From: Legionellales bacterium
Lineage (GTDB): Bacteria > Pseudomonadota > Gammaproteobacteria > Legionellales > Legionellaceae
Direction of reading: 5' to 3'
DNA: 64,000 nucleotides
Assembly (NCBI GenBank): GCA_027449905.1
Contig: DAIDKT010000101.1
Location: forward strand, 1-64,000
The notes below the pieces were generated by a model. It ran no database searches, had not been told where the DNA came from, and was given only the letters and a program-made list of their open reading frames with translations. Within the stretch, counting starts at the first letter, position 1; each line of letters opens with the position of its first letter. Positions 1-8,241 of this stretch are shown piece after piece. The position numbers and the translations under genes were made by a program.

Positions 1-1114
1 TGCAATTGGCACTAATAAACTGTATTTAACTGGCTTAGGTAGAGACATTGTAAATACAAATAAAGAATGCAGCAATATTCAAAAAGTTGACCGACTATTA
101 GGCAATGGTCACCTCCAATCTGAAAGAATATTATTTTACAAGGAGATGACCTCAATACTTATTCAAGAAAACATACAACCCTGGATTCATATTGATTGGA
201 GTTGTATTAATCCTATTACAAATCTTTATGCGTTACGTGCAAGTTTATCTATGCCAGGACGTTCTATTGTTATTTATGAAGAATGTTATCCGAAAACAAA
301 TGAAAATAATCATGCCACTCATAAAGCATTTTTAAATAAACTAAAGGCACTTTTACCAGCGTCAGTAAAACCTGTTATTGTGACTGATGCTGGATTTCGT
401 GCGTTATGATTTGCATATATTCTTCAATTAGGCTGGAATTTTGTTGGTCGCTTACGCAATAAAAACGCAATGTGCATGAACGATAGTTCAAATTGGAATT
501 TAAGCTCAACATATTTCAAACAAGCAACTGCAGAACCAACTTGTATAGGTCATGGGAAATTAACTGAAATAGGCCAAGTTCCTGCTTATTTTGTTTTATA
601 TAAAGGAAAAATTAAAGGTAGAGGATCACTCACAGTTAATAAAAAAAGACGCAGGTCAAGTACATCAAAACGATATTCAATTGCCCAAAAAGAACCATGG
701 TTACTCGTAACTTCGCTTTCAGATGCTTCATCAAATCCAAAACTTATTGTAAATATCTATCGACAGAGAATGAGAATTGAGGAAAATATAAGAGATACAA
801 AATGCTCACATTATGGGCTTGGTCTCAAAGAGAGCCTCACTAAATGCCCTCAGCGAATGAATATTTTACTGCTTATTGCAGCAATTGTTACTTTTATTGC
901 TTGGCTTGCAGGAGCTTTCGTTAAAAACATTGGAAAAGCGGCTGACTTTCAAGCTCATTCCGCAAAATTTAATTCTGTTTTATCGTATGTTTTTCTTGGC
1001 AGACGAGCTCTGAAAAAAAGCATCTCGTGCTCTTGGGAAAAATTTTTATACTTATTGAATGAGCTTTGTAAGCAGGCAACCATGACTCAACGAGAGATCT
1101 ATCACTATGGTTAA
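1..1114 (+). pseudogene. IS4-family transposase, nonsense-inactivated and cut by window edge
   Basis: One reading frame is open from position 2 to 1114 except for a single TGA at 407-409. The DDE-type catalytic signature of IS4 transposases is visible: an Asp in IHIDWS, an Asp in VTDAGFR, and the C-terminal Y(2)R(3)E(6)K signature in YRQRMRIEENIRDTK. The stop falls after VTDAGFRAL, where IS4 relatives usually have Trp-Phe, so a TGG to TGA change is the simplest explanation. The 5' part lies outside the window. No clear terminal inverted repeat is seen downstream before the neighbouring gene, so the right end of the element is not defined. Family assignment is firm; inactivity is inferred from the stop. 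Confidence 0.88.
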
Positions 1115-1174
1115 TTTTTATGAAGATCTCTCAGGAACAAGTCGCAGGGCGTCAGATTTCAGAAGATGAATTGC

Positions 1175-1687
1175 CTAATATTTGTTAACAAATTTCAAAA
1201 ATTTCATCGCTTGCTCACGCTTGCTTGGCTTTTTCTGTATCGACTTGAGATCAAGAGGTTGGTTATCATCACTCTCATGCTCTTGAGAAAAAAGCAGTGC
1301 TGTGACATTTTGTTTTCCAGGCAAAGTGTATACACACATTGGCACATTCATGCCAGCAGCTAATCGATAGCTCACAGGAGCGGCGGTTTCTAACTGCAAC
1401 TGGCTTACCACATCTATCGTAGCAATTTCAGGATCGCCTGTTAGTGCAACCGGAACTGGATAAATGACCAAACCGACTTTGCCTGCAGAAGTAGGATCTA
1501 TCACCACAGAAATCACTTGAAGAGACTGATTTGATTGTTGATAAGCATAAGGTAATGCGGCACCAAATGAATAGGTATTTAAGGTTTCAACCGATGGGCA
1601 TTGCACCAAATGATCAGCGTGCGCTGCTTGCATCGCCAACACCAGTGATGCAGATAAAAAAGAATTTAACATCGCGCGTTGCTTCAT
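1175..1687 (-). CDS. Secreted hypothetical protein
   Basis: A 170-aa protein of unknown function. An ATG 12 codons further upstream is open, but the start at 1687 is preferred because GGAG lies about 9 nt before it and a classical signal peptide follows directly (MKQRAMLNSFLSASLVLA, then MQAAHA as likely cleavage region). The mature part contains two conserved-looking Cys residues (QCPSVE near its N-terminus and PMCVY) that could form a disulfide, as expected for a periplasmic or exported protein. The C-terminus is Lys-rich. It converges on the broken IS element with only about 60 bp between them. I do not recognise the family. Confidence 0.7.
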   Translation of the reverse strand: MKQRAMLNSFLSASLVLAMQAAHADHLVQCPSVETLNTYSFGAALPYAYQQSNQSLQVISVVIDPTSAGKVGLVIYPVPVALTGDPEIATIDVVSQLQLETAAPVSYRLAAGMNVPMCVYTLPGKQNVTALLFSQEHESDDNQPLDLKSIQKKPSKREQAMKFLKFVNKY

Positions 1688-1802
1688 AAAGACATCTCCT
1701 AAGTCAAAAAACTGATTGTACAATAACTAACATGTCTAAACAAGAATCCGACTGAATACGCAGCAATTCCCGGTTAAATTATCTCCGGAGCTAAAAAACA
1801 TA

Positions 1803-1864
1803 CGGCGCGTTGACAATTCAGATCTCGACGTAGGGCATCAGAAAATGAATTGTCAACAGACCCT
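1803..1864. repeat. Short copy of nested-palindrome MITE
   Basis: GTTGACAATTCA at 1809-1820 faces its perfect inverted copy TGAATTGTCAAC at 1846-1857. The sequence between them equals the outer arms of the longer element at 15781-15928 with its internal hairpin removed at a GACG junction. It lies in the roughly 370-bp gap between the secreted protein gene and the tRNAs; apart from the tRNA promoter I see nothing else in that gap. Confidence 0.8.
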
Positions 1865-2044
1865 AGTAATGTTTTAAGTTTGACCAAAAAAGATTTTGAC
1901 ATTGCTTAAACTCTCATTTCAAACCAAAGAACAGCTTCCGATTTCCCTTCTCCCCATACAGCGAAGTTCTTTATTCCTATTTGCTACAAAATAGCTATGG
2001 TGCTCAGCACAAGCACTATTACAAGCGGTGGCATATGATTATTC

Positions 2045-2073
2045 TTGACGTCTGGGTGAGCGTTTCGTATACT
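2045..2073 (+). promoter_or_regulatory. Promoter of tRNA-Ala
   Basis: TTGACG (2045-2050) and TATACT (2068-2073) are separated by 17 bp, close to the sigma-70 consensus. Transcription would begin about 12 nt before the tRNA. The segment after the -10 is GC-rich (GCGTCGG), as in stringently controlled stable-RNA promoters. Confidence 0.8.
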
Positions 2074-2092
2074 GCGTCGGCGGTGAAGGTGT

Positions 2093-2168
<76 letters not shown>

Positions 2169-2174
2169 AAATGC

Positions 2175-2204
2175 TTGACAGTGGCAATACCAGTCTCGTA
2201 TACT
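2175..2204 (+). promoter_or_regulatory. Promoter of tRNA-Glu
   Basis: TTGACA (2175-2180) and TATACT (2199-2204) with 18 bp spacing lie between the two tRNAs, so tRNA-Glu can be transcribed independently of tRNA-Ala. Confidence 0.78.
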
Positions 2205-2219
2205 TCGCCCAGTTTGTTG

Positions 2220-2295
2220 GTCCCCATCGTCTAGAGGCCTAGGACACTGCCCTTTCACGGCAATAACACGGGTTCGAATCCCGTTGGGGACGCCA
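2220..2295 (+). tRNA. tRNA-Glu (anticodon TTC)
   Basis: Acceptor GTCCCCA pairs with TGGGGAC, the anticodon loop is CTTTCAC giving TTC, the T-loop GGTTCGAATCC is present and CCA is encoded. Its 3' end is only 3 bp from the stop codon of the convergent dgt gene. Confidence 0.97.
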
Positions 2296-2298
2296 TCC

Positions 2299-3621
2299 TT
2301 ACAACCGCTCAAATATTGTGCGCGTATTAAATCCAAATAATCGTTCGTGCATACGATACGCATATTCGTCTGTCATGTTGGCAACATAATCGCAGATAAT
2401 CCGCAAACCCATTCTCTTATCAACTGCTTGATTAAATCTGTATCTGTTTTTTTGATCCAGTAAATTTTCAGGATTGGAGCTGAACGCTTCAAATAATCGT
2501 TGCACGACCATTTGTCCCCCATATTCGAAAGTCCGGGCTTCTTGAGAGTCAATCACATGTTGATAAATACAAGCCATGAGATGACTCAACAAAGCCATCG
2601 CCGCTGGCTCTAGTAGGGCATTGTATTTTAATACCGGATTTTTAAAATCAACCTGGATCATTTGCACATCAACCGCAGTAATAAAATAGTTCACTAATTC
2701 CCCGATTGCTTGTTTGCGTGCGTCGAGTTGTTTGGAAAATAGTGAATTTATAAAAGTATCCATTTTGAATGCAAAAGGGGTCGCTTCCAATAACGTTCTA
2801 AACACGGGGGAATCGAGGTGGTCACGATTGATTAATCGCAGGTGAATTGCATCTTCCAGATCATGGACACCGTAAGCAATATCATCTGCTACATCCATAA
2901 TAGAACAGTCAAATGTATGATAAGCGGCTTTGCCATGTTGCTGCGCTTGCGGCGCCAGACTTAATGATTGGAATAGTTCTCGATCAGCCGGGTCAAAGGG
3001 CTCTAAAAGCCAATCTACTTCTACTTGTTCTTCGTCAAAATAAGCTTTTGGCGGCAACCAATCATTGATTCGTATATTGCGCATGCGAATATCCTGAACA
3101 TGGGGTAACTCAGGTGCCACGACACGTGACCAAGGGACTGGATATTTCAAGATCCCCAATAACGCACGTCGAGTTAAATCAAGACCGTGAGTACCATAGC
3201 TTTCTTCTAGTTTGGTTAATAAACGCAAGGTTTGAGCATTGCCCTCAAAACCACCATGTTCACGCATCATATAATTTAATGCAACTTCACCCCCATGCCC
3301 AAATGGTGGATGACCAATATCATGCAGTAAACAAATCACGTTGATGAGATCATCGTTAGGTAACAAACTAGATAAAATATTATCAGGATTATCAATCTTG
3401 AGATTCCTGATAATACTGGTTCCAATCGATGCAACTTCAAGTGAATGGGTCAGACGAGTGCGGTGAAAATCACCCTCATCAGTACCCAAAATTTGCGTTT
3501 TGCGTTGTAATCGTCGAAAAGCAGGGCAATGTATCACGCGTGTTCTATCTCGTTCATAAGGATCGCGATGATCTTGACTGGTTCGCTGATGGGTTTGGCC
3601 TGATCGTCGATGAGTCCACAT
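2299..3621 (-). CDS. dgt: Deoxyguanosinetriphosphate triphosphohydrolase (dGTPase)
   Basis: HD-superfamily phosphohydrolase that hydrolyses dGTP to deoxyguanosine and triphosphate, controlling dNTP pools. The N-terminal block RDPYERDRTRVIHCPAFRRL is typical of Dgt proteins. The metal-binding HD residues are visible as His59 (RLTHSLEV) and His100-Asp101 (LLHDIGHPPFGHGGE), with a later Asp in MDVADDIAYGVHDLED. The 440-aa length fits the shorter dGTPase class. No strong ribosome-binding site precedes the ATG. The 3' end abuts tRNA-Glu on the other strand with only 3 bp between them. Assignment is confident; nucleotide specificity within the family is inferred. Confidence 0.93.
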   Translation of the reverse strand: MWTHRRSGQTHQRTSQDHRDPYERDRTRVIHCPAFRRLQRKTQILGTDEGDFHRTRLTHSLEVASIGTSIIRNLKIDNPDNILSSLLPNDDLINVICLLHDIGHPPFGHGGEVALNYMMREHGGFEGNAQTLRLLTKLEESYGTHGLDLTRRALLGILKYPVPWSRVVAPELPHVQDIRMRNIRINDWLPPKAYFDEEQVEVDWLLEPFDPADRELFQSLSLAPQAQQHGKAAYHTFDCSIMDVADDIAYGVHDLEDAIHLRLINRDHLDSPVFRTLLEATPFAFKMDTFINSLFSKQLDARKQAIGELVNYFITAVDVQMIQVDFKNPVLKYNALLEPAAMALLSHLMACIYQHVIDSQEARTFEYGGQMVVQRLFEAFSSNPENLLDQKNRYRFNQAVDKRMGLRIICDYVANMTDEYAYRMHERLFGFNTRTIFERL

Positions 3622-3705
3622 AAATCACTTTAATTCATGTTAAACCTAAAGTTTATTTGAAATTGGCTGATACTACCAGTAAGGAAAAATAAAAAGGAGC
3701 TTAAG

Positions 3706-4242
3706 ATGTTTAAAATCATCCGTATTCTCAGTATTTCACTGTCTGCGCTCAGTTTAACCGCTTGTATGATTGATGGAACTGATTCGACATTTTTTTCACC
3801 TTTCCAATCATCGAACTCATCGAACTCATCCAATATGCTTTATCCAGATGGCTATGAAACAATCCAACCGACGACATCAAGAACTGAAGAACCAGTTTCG
3901 TCTAGCCAAGTTGTCGTGCCACAATCTTATCATGTCGGTCTAGGCGGACCACAATCATCCAAAGATGTAGATAAAAACTGGGTGAATAGTCAAAATCCTC
4001 AAGCATATACGATTGAGATCGCGCAAGATCCAAAAGCATCCTATGTCGCAAGTACCTTATACAAAGCACCAAAAAATGAGAGAACAGCTGAGGTAAAAGC
4101 AAATAACGGCGATTATAAGGGTTTGTATGGTAGCTACCCGAGCTATGAAGCGGCCCAAGAAAAATTAAATTCATTACCGGATGATTTGAAGCAACATGCG
4201 GGAATTAAGACATGGAATCAAGTGCAACAAGATTTACAGTAA
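3706..4242 (+). CDS. SPOR-domain-like lipoprotein
   Basis: A 178-aa protein with a lipoprotein signal sequence ending in a lipobox (LSLTAC, Cys20), so the mature N-terminus is probably lipidated. A Ser/Asn-rich low-complexity linker follows (SSNSSNSSN). Residues of about 100-175 resemble a SPOR peptidoglycan-binding fold (YTIEIAQDPK, then GLYGSYPSYEAAQEKLNSLP). SPOR domains bind denuded glycan strands at division sites, so a septal or cell-wall role is likely. AAGGAG lies just upstream of the ATG. It is a single gene diverging from dgt. Confidence 0.75.
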   Translation: MFKIIRILSISLSALSLTACMIDGTDSTFFSPFQSSNSSNSSNMLYPDGYETIQPTTSRTEEPVSSSQVVVPQSYHVGLGGPQSSKDVDKNWVNSQNPQAYTIEIAQDPKASYVASTLYKAPKNERTAEVKANNGDYKGLYGSYPSYEAAQEKLNSLPDDLKQHAGIKTWNQVQQDLQ

Positions 4243-4251
4243 GGAGTCTAG

Positions 4252-4734
4252 TTACAAAGGAGTAATAATGACCAGCGCTTTCACGACGCCGGGTGTTTTT
4301 GTGATCTCGGCGTTAAACTGTTTCACCGAAAAATGATATTGCTGGTTCAGTTTCCATAACCAAATCACCCAGGCGTTGTATGGAACTTCATCAAACGAGA
4401 GTTGAATATCACCCGAACCTATTTGCGCCAATTGGTATGGATAGCGATGAAATGATGCCTGATTAATTTGCTCACCCAAAATCGTCAGCAACTGTCCCTG
4501 GGTAATGTTTTGCGATTTTTTTTGTTGGCTAACAAGCTGCCGAGCTTCCATCATCCAATTCAAGGTCGTCTTATTTTCAATCAGCTGCGTCTTTGCATGA
4601 CTCACCCCCGATACCAGCGGTGAATACAAAAATACATAAAACAAATAGAAAAATAAGCAGAACCCCGCACCAAATAGCAGCTTTTGCTCACGAACAGATC
4701 GCTGGTTCCAATATTGTTTGACACCCGTCATCAT
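4252..4734 (-). CDS. gspM: Type II secretion system protein M
   Basis: A 160-aa inner-membrane protein: a short cytoplasmic N-terminus (WNQRSVREQKLLFGAG), one transmembrane helix at about residues 22-42, and a periplasmic domain. This matches the GspM/PulM layout. GspM pairs with GspL to anchor the assembly ATPase of the type II secretion pseudopilus. Its start overlaps the gspL stop by 4 nt (ATGA type), so the two are translationally coupled. Sequence similarity in GspM families is low; the gspL neighbour is the strongest support. Confidence 0.85.
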   Translation of the reverse strand: MMTGVKQYWNQRSVREQKLLFGAGFCLFFYLFYVFLYSPLVSGVSHAKTQLIENKTTLNWMMEARQLVSQQKKSQNITQGQLLTILGEQINQASFHRYPYQLAQIGSGDIQLSFDEVPYNAWVIWLWKLNQQYHFSVKQFNAEITKTPGVVKALVIITPL

Positions 4735-5876
4735 AAGGTTAACTCCAGGGTGGCTATTACTTCCTTACCTGCTTTAGCAGCACCTGCCTGATGTACCTTC
4801 ACTTGTTTTGACTGCAAACGTGTTTGCAATTGCTCCAATTCCGCAAAATCCTGGCAAACGAACGTCACCGATAAGACGTGATTTTGAAAATGGAGATGTT
4901 GTAAGCTCTCTTTTAAAAAATCAACCTCACCCAATTTTGCCAATAACGGCCATAAAATCTCATCTACACCGCTTTGACTCTGGGTAATAAGCTGATTGAT
5001 GCGAAATTTTGGACTCATGACCTGATGTGACTCTGGAAAAAATTGATGATAAATCGCAGCGATTTTGGTCTCATAGCCAGTGACCTTGTTTTTCAAAATA
5101 ATCAGCATGATGGTATTCATGATGAGGGTCACGAAAACTGATGTTATCCCCATCAAGGCAGCCAGCTGATACCAACGTTTGGTTTGTCGTTGATTGGTAT
5201 GATGTTGGAACTCATCTTGAAAAAAATTGATATATTTGTGATTTAATAAACGCAACGCAATCCAATGATATGCGCGACAATCGATGAAGGTAAATTTATC
5301 AGCATGTTCTATTGGTGGGTTATCGGTGAACGTTAAAATGTGGGTATACTCGGTTTGTTGTTTGAGATAATGACTCAATAACTCGATACTCACCGAGCCT
5401 TTGAAGGTTGCATTATTCACCAAAAGTTGACTCTCAATCAGGGCCGCTTCCCCATATTCAAGCGCGAACCAATCTAAGGTCATGGCATCGAAATCAATCT
5501 CGAATCGTTCCAGTTTTGCCAGCAAATCTCGAATTACTTTTTTCTCGATGACTGCCACCAAATAACGGTGTTGTTGATAATGTTCTCGATCATACGCAAA
5601 ATGAACCGACGTTACCGGCTCGGCAAGCTGGTCTTCTAAAGCAAAAGGAATGGCCTGGCGAGATTTACTATCGGCTAACCAAGGTAGTTCGACTTCATAT
5701 AAACCGCCCAGCTTTGTTGGTAACACAATGATAGTTTTTGTATTAACTTGCAACGAACGTAGCTCATCAACAGTTCGTCTTATCAAGGGTGCATAGGCAT
5801 GACCTGCTTCATCCAAAGCAATGCTTAGACACTTTTCTTCATCGAAGAAATCAGCAAACAAGAAACAGGTACGCAT
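4731..5876 (-). CDS. gspL: Type II secretion system protein L
   Basis: About 381 aa. The N-terminal actin-like cytoplasmic domain shows the GspL hallmark VELPWLADSKSRQAIPFALE followed by DQLAEPVTSVHFAYD. A transmembrane helix at about residues 240-260 leads to a periplasmic ferredoxin-like domain. GspL binds the GspE ATPase inside the cell and GspM in the membrane. A TTG start at 5921 is open, but the ATG at 5876 gives the normal GspL N-terminus (MRTCFLFADF). A short frame, MTKNGNI, ends in a TGATG overlap with this ATG and is preceded by CAGGA, which may couple initiation. The gene follows mltB closely on the same strand. Confidence 0.88.
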   Translation of the reverse strand: MRTCFLFADFFDEEKCLSIALDEAGHAYAPLIRRTVDELRSLQVNTKTIIVLPTKLGGLYEVELPWLADSKSRQAIPFALEDQLAEPVTSVHFAYDREHYQQHRYLVAVIEKKVIRDLLAKLERFEIDFDAMTLDWFALEYGEAALIESQLLVNNATFKGSVSIELLSHYLKQQTEYTHILTFTDNPPIEHADKFTFIDCRAYHWIALRLLNHKYINFFQDEFQHHTNQRQTKRWYQLAALMGITSVFVTLIMNTIMLIILKNKVTGYETKIAAIYHQFFPESHQVMSPKFRINQLITQSQSGVDEILWPLLAKLGEVDFLKESLQHLHFQNHVLSVTFVCQDFAELEQLQTRLQSKQVKVHQAGAAKAGKEVIATLELTL

Positions 5877-5933
5877 CAGATATTCCCATTTTTCGTCATT
5901 CCTGAAATACACACGCGCCAATCAAGACTTGTA

Positions 5934-6929
5934 TTAGAGCGCCAATTTCATATGTTCCCGCAGTTCCTGAGAAAACAAATAAACAACCAAAGCGTACTGA
6001 GGACTTGTGTTGTAGTGAGTGATCACGTAAAAATTTGGGTAAGCCAACCAGTATTCGGGACCACCTTGGGTTAGCAATTCAATCAAACCAGCCTGGCTTG
6101 GATGATGCATTCGGCTCATTTCGGGCTTCACACCTGCCGCGAGCAAATGGGTAAAGGTGTAATCAGGGATCTTGCTATTCACCGACAATTTTTTATAAGC
6201 ATCCCCAGCAACTCGCGCTGGTTCAGCAACCATTTCTTGATATTTCCAACCATGTTTAGCAAAATAATTGGCGACACTGCTGATCACATCCTCATCTTCA
6301 CGCATCAAATCAGCATGTCCTTTTCCATGATAATCGACCGCAAAAAACCGATAACTACTGGGCATAAATTGAGGTTTTCCGATCGCGCCAGCATAGGATC
6401 CCAGATACTGAGTCGCAGGTACCCCTTGCTCACGACACAACAACAAATATTCCCTCAATTCTTTTGTAAAAAACTCAGCTCGCTTGGGATAATAAAAAGC
6501 GAGCGTTGTGAGCGCATCAAGCACCCGATATTTACCTTGGTTTTGACCATACAAAGTTTCCACACCGATGATGGCAACGATCACATCTGCTGGCACACCA
6601 TACTGTTTTTCAACATCTGTGAGGGTTTTTTGATTACTTTTCCAAAAACGAATCCCTGCTTGCAAACGATCTTGGGTCAAAAACAAAGCCTTATAAATAT
6701 CCCATGTTTTATGTTCATAAGGCTTATCAATCGATTCAATAATTTTCGGTTGAAACTGTGCCTCGCTGATGATGGCGGTTAATTGCTTTTTATCAAAATG
6801 ATGGTGATTTACGAGGTCGCGCATAAATAGCTGAACAGCATGCTCTTTGAGCATGGCTTTGTCAGCCTGTGCCAGCCCCGCTTGCAACAGCACCAAAGCC
6901 ATAAAACTGAGTTGAAGGAAACGACGCAT
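5934..6929 (-). CDS. mltB: Membrane-associated lytic murein transglycosylase B
   Basis: About 331 aa. Cleaves the MurNAc-GlcNAc bond of peptidoglycan with formation of 1,6-anhydro-MurNAc. The SLT domain of family 3 is evident: IIGVETLYGQNQGKYRVLDA with the catalytic Glu in GVETLYG, and SYAGAIGKPQFMPSSYR. The N-terminus is a signal peptide without an obvious lipobox Cys (ALVLLQAGLAQADKA), suggesting a soluble periplasmic form. The ATG at 6929 is preferred over one 7 codons upstream because AGGA sits 6 nt before it. It leads the mltB-gspL-gspM cluster; local wall opening may assist secretion-system assembly (inference). Confidence 0.92.
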   Translation of the reverse strand: MRRFLQLSFMALVLLQAGLAQADKAMLKEHAVQLFMRDLVNHHHFDKKQLTAIISEAQFQPKIIESIDKPYEHKTWDIYKALFLTQDRLQAGIRFWKSNQKTLTDVEKQYGVPADVIVAIIGVETLYGQNQGKYRVLDALTTLAFYYPKRAEFFTKELREYLLLCREQGVPATQYLGSYAGAIGKPQFMPSSYRFFAVDYHGKGHADLMREDEDVISSVANYFAKHGWKYQEMVAEPARVAGDAYKKLSVNSKIPDYTFTHLLAAGVKPEMSRMHHPSQAGLIELLTQGGPEYWLAYPNFYVITHYNTSPQYALVVYLFSQELREHMKLAL

Positions 6930-7040
6930 TTGGATCCTATTTAATATCATGCTTCATGATAAGATAACATTTTTAAAACATCCAGGACAGTCCATTATGA
7001 TATTTGGTCATATGGAAGCAGCCAACTTTTTGGTGAGGTC

Positions 7041-7071
7041 GCGGGACGTCGAGATCTGAATTGTCAACACG
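7041..7071. repeat. Half copy of the nested-palindrome MITE
   Basis: This is the reverse complement of the left arm of the element at 15781 (GTTGACAATTCAGATCTCGA followed by CGTCCCGC). The other half is missing. Confidence 0.7.
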
Positions 7072-7155
7072 CCCTTCTAGTGTAAGCCTATTAGATTGCA
7101 GTTTGCCTAAAGTTAAGTATGATAATAACTATCATATTTAAACGAATCAATACAA

Positions 7156-7971
7156 ATGATACGAAAAACATTTCTACATGATTGGGTCCCTGTTATTAAA
7201 AAGTCCTTTATAAATTTCATGCTATATTTTTTATTCGGTACATTTGCAATTGCGGCTGATGGTCAACAAACCAAAATACTTGATTTGACTTTCCCGTTCG
7301 ATAACCAAACTATTTACTGGCCTACAGAAAAAGGATTTCAATTATATAAAATTTTTTATGGAGAAACACCAACAGGATATTTTTACTCTGCTTATAAATT
7401 TTTCGCTCCTGAGCATGGCGGAACACATGTAGATGCTCCGCGTCATTTTTCAAAACATGGATGGACTGTAGATAAGATTCCAGTAGATGCAATGCATGGA
7501 AAAATAGTGGTAATTAATGTAGCATCTAAAGCGCAAGCCAATCGTGACTATGCTATAAGCACAGTAGACATTAAAAAATTTGAAAAACAATACAGGACCA
7601 TTAATTCTGACGATATCGTGCTTTTTTACACTGGATGGGGAAAGTATTGGGGTAATAAAAAAAATTATTTAGGCAATGATAAATTTGGGGATACTAAAGA
7701 TCTGCACTTTCCTGGGATATCTAAAGAGGCAGCTCAATATCTAGTGAATAAAAAGGTAAAAGCAGTAGGTCTTGATACAGCCAGTTTAGATACTGGTAAC
7801 TCATCTGAGTTTTGGGCCCATCGGATCATTTTAGGTGCAAATATTTATGGAATAGAAAACATTGCTAATTTGCAATCTGTACCTTCTATTGGAGCCGAGC
7901 TTATTGTAGCGCCCATGAAAATTAAAGGGGGTAGTGGCGCTCCAGCTCGTCTATATGCGATATGTTCCTAA
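7156..7971 (+). CDS. Secreted cyclase-family metal-dependent hydrolase
   Basis: A 271-aa protein of the cyclase / kynurenine-formamidase-like superfamily. The metal-binding signature HGGTHVDAPRHF is intact near residue 95, and the family's opening strand (ILDLTFPFDNQTIYWP) is present. Members are metal-dependent hydrolases of amides or lactones; the substrate here is unknown. A hydrophobic N-terminal segment (FINFMLYFLFGTFAIAADG) suggests export. No good ribosome-binding site precedes the ATG at 7156; the ATG at codon 22 is an alternative start that would leave a compact signal peptide. The gene appears more AT-rich than its lepA neighbour and stands alone, which may indicate acquisition. Confidence 0.82.
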   Translation: MIRKTFLHDWVPVIKKSFINFMLYFLFGTFAIAADGQQTKILDLTFPFDNQTIYWPTEKGFQLYKIFYGETPTGYFYSAYKFFAPEHGGTHVDAPRHFSKHGWTVDKIPVDAMHGKIVVINVASKAQANRDYAISTVDIKKFEKQYRTINSDDIVLFYTGWGKYWGNKKNYLGNDKFGDTKDLHFPGISKEAAQYLVNKKVKAVGLDTASLDTGNSSEFWAHRIILGANIYGIENIANLQSVPSIGAELIVAPMKIKGGSGAPARLYAICS

Positions 7972-8153
7972 AAAACCAGTACAACGTCATCAGGGCGCTA
8001 ATACCGAAGGACGTTTTTTCCAAAAAGTGGCAGATATCTATTCACCACAAATCTTGACCCCTAGTGAAACGTCAGATTTGAGTACATGTTTAACGAGCGT
8101 AACAATTTCATTCTGGCCCAACTTGAAGCCTATTTAAATTAGAGAGGTCGATA

Positions 8154-8199
8154 CTATCAGCCGTGATACAGGGGTTTCATCCCCTTTACTGCATGATAG
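8154..8199 (+). other. Two-tier stem-loop in the lepA leader
   Basis: Outer arms CTATCA (8154-8159) and TGATAG (8194-8199) enclose an inner stem AGGGG/CCCCT (8170-8174, 8181-8185). There is no U-tract, so it is not an obvious terminator. Position just before lepA suggests a leader structure or the end of the preceding transcript. Confidence 0.4.
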
Positions 8200-8241
8200 C
8201 AAATAAGCTAGAATGGTCCGATTTGCTGAGTGGTACTTTCC

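Noticed and set aside
6102-6782. 226-codon frame opposite mltB
   Set aside because: mltB on the other strand is complete with catalytic motifs; this frame has no family resemblance.
7934-8137. 67-codon frame overlapping the end of the cyclase gene
   Set aside because: No ribosome-binding site, out of frame with the real gene and no recognisable product. A decayed gene in 7972-8140 remains possible but is unsupported.
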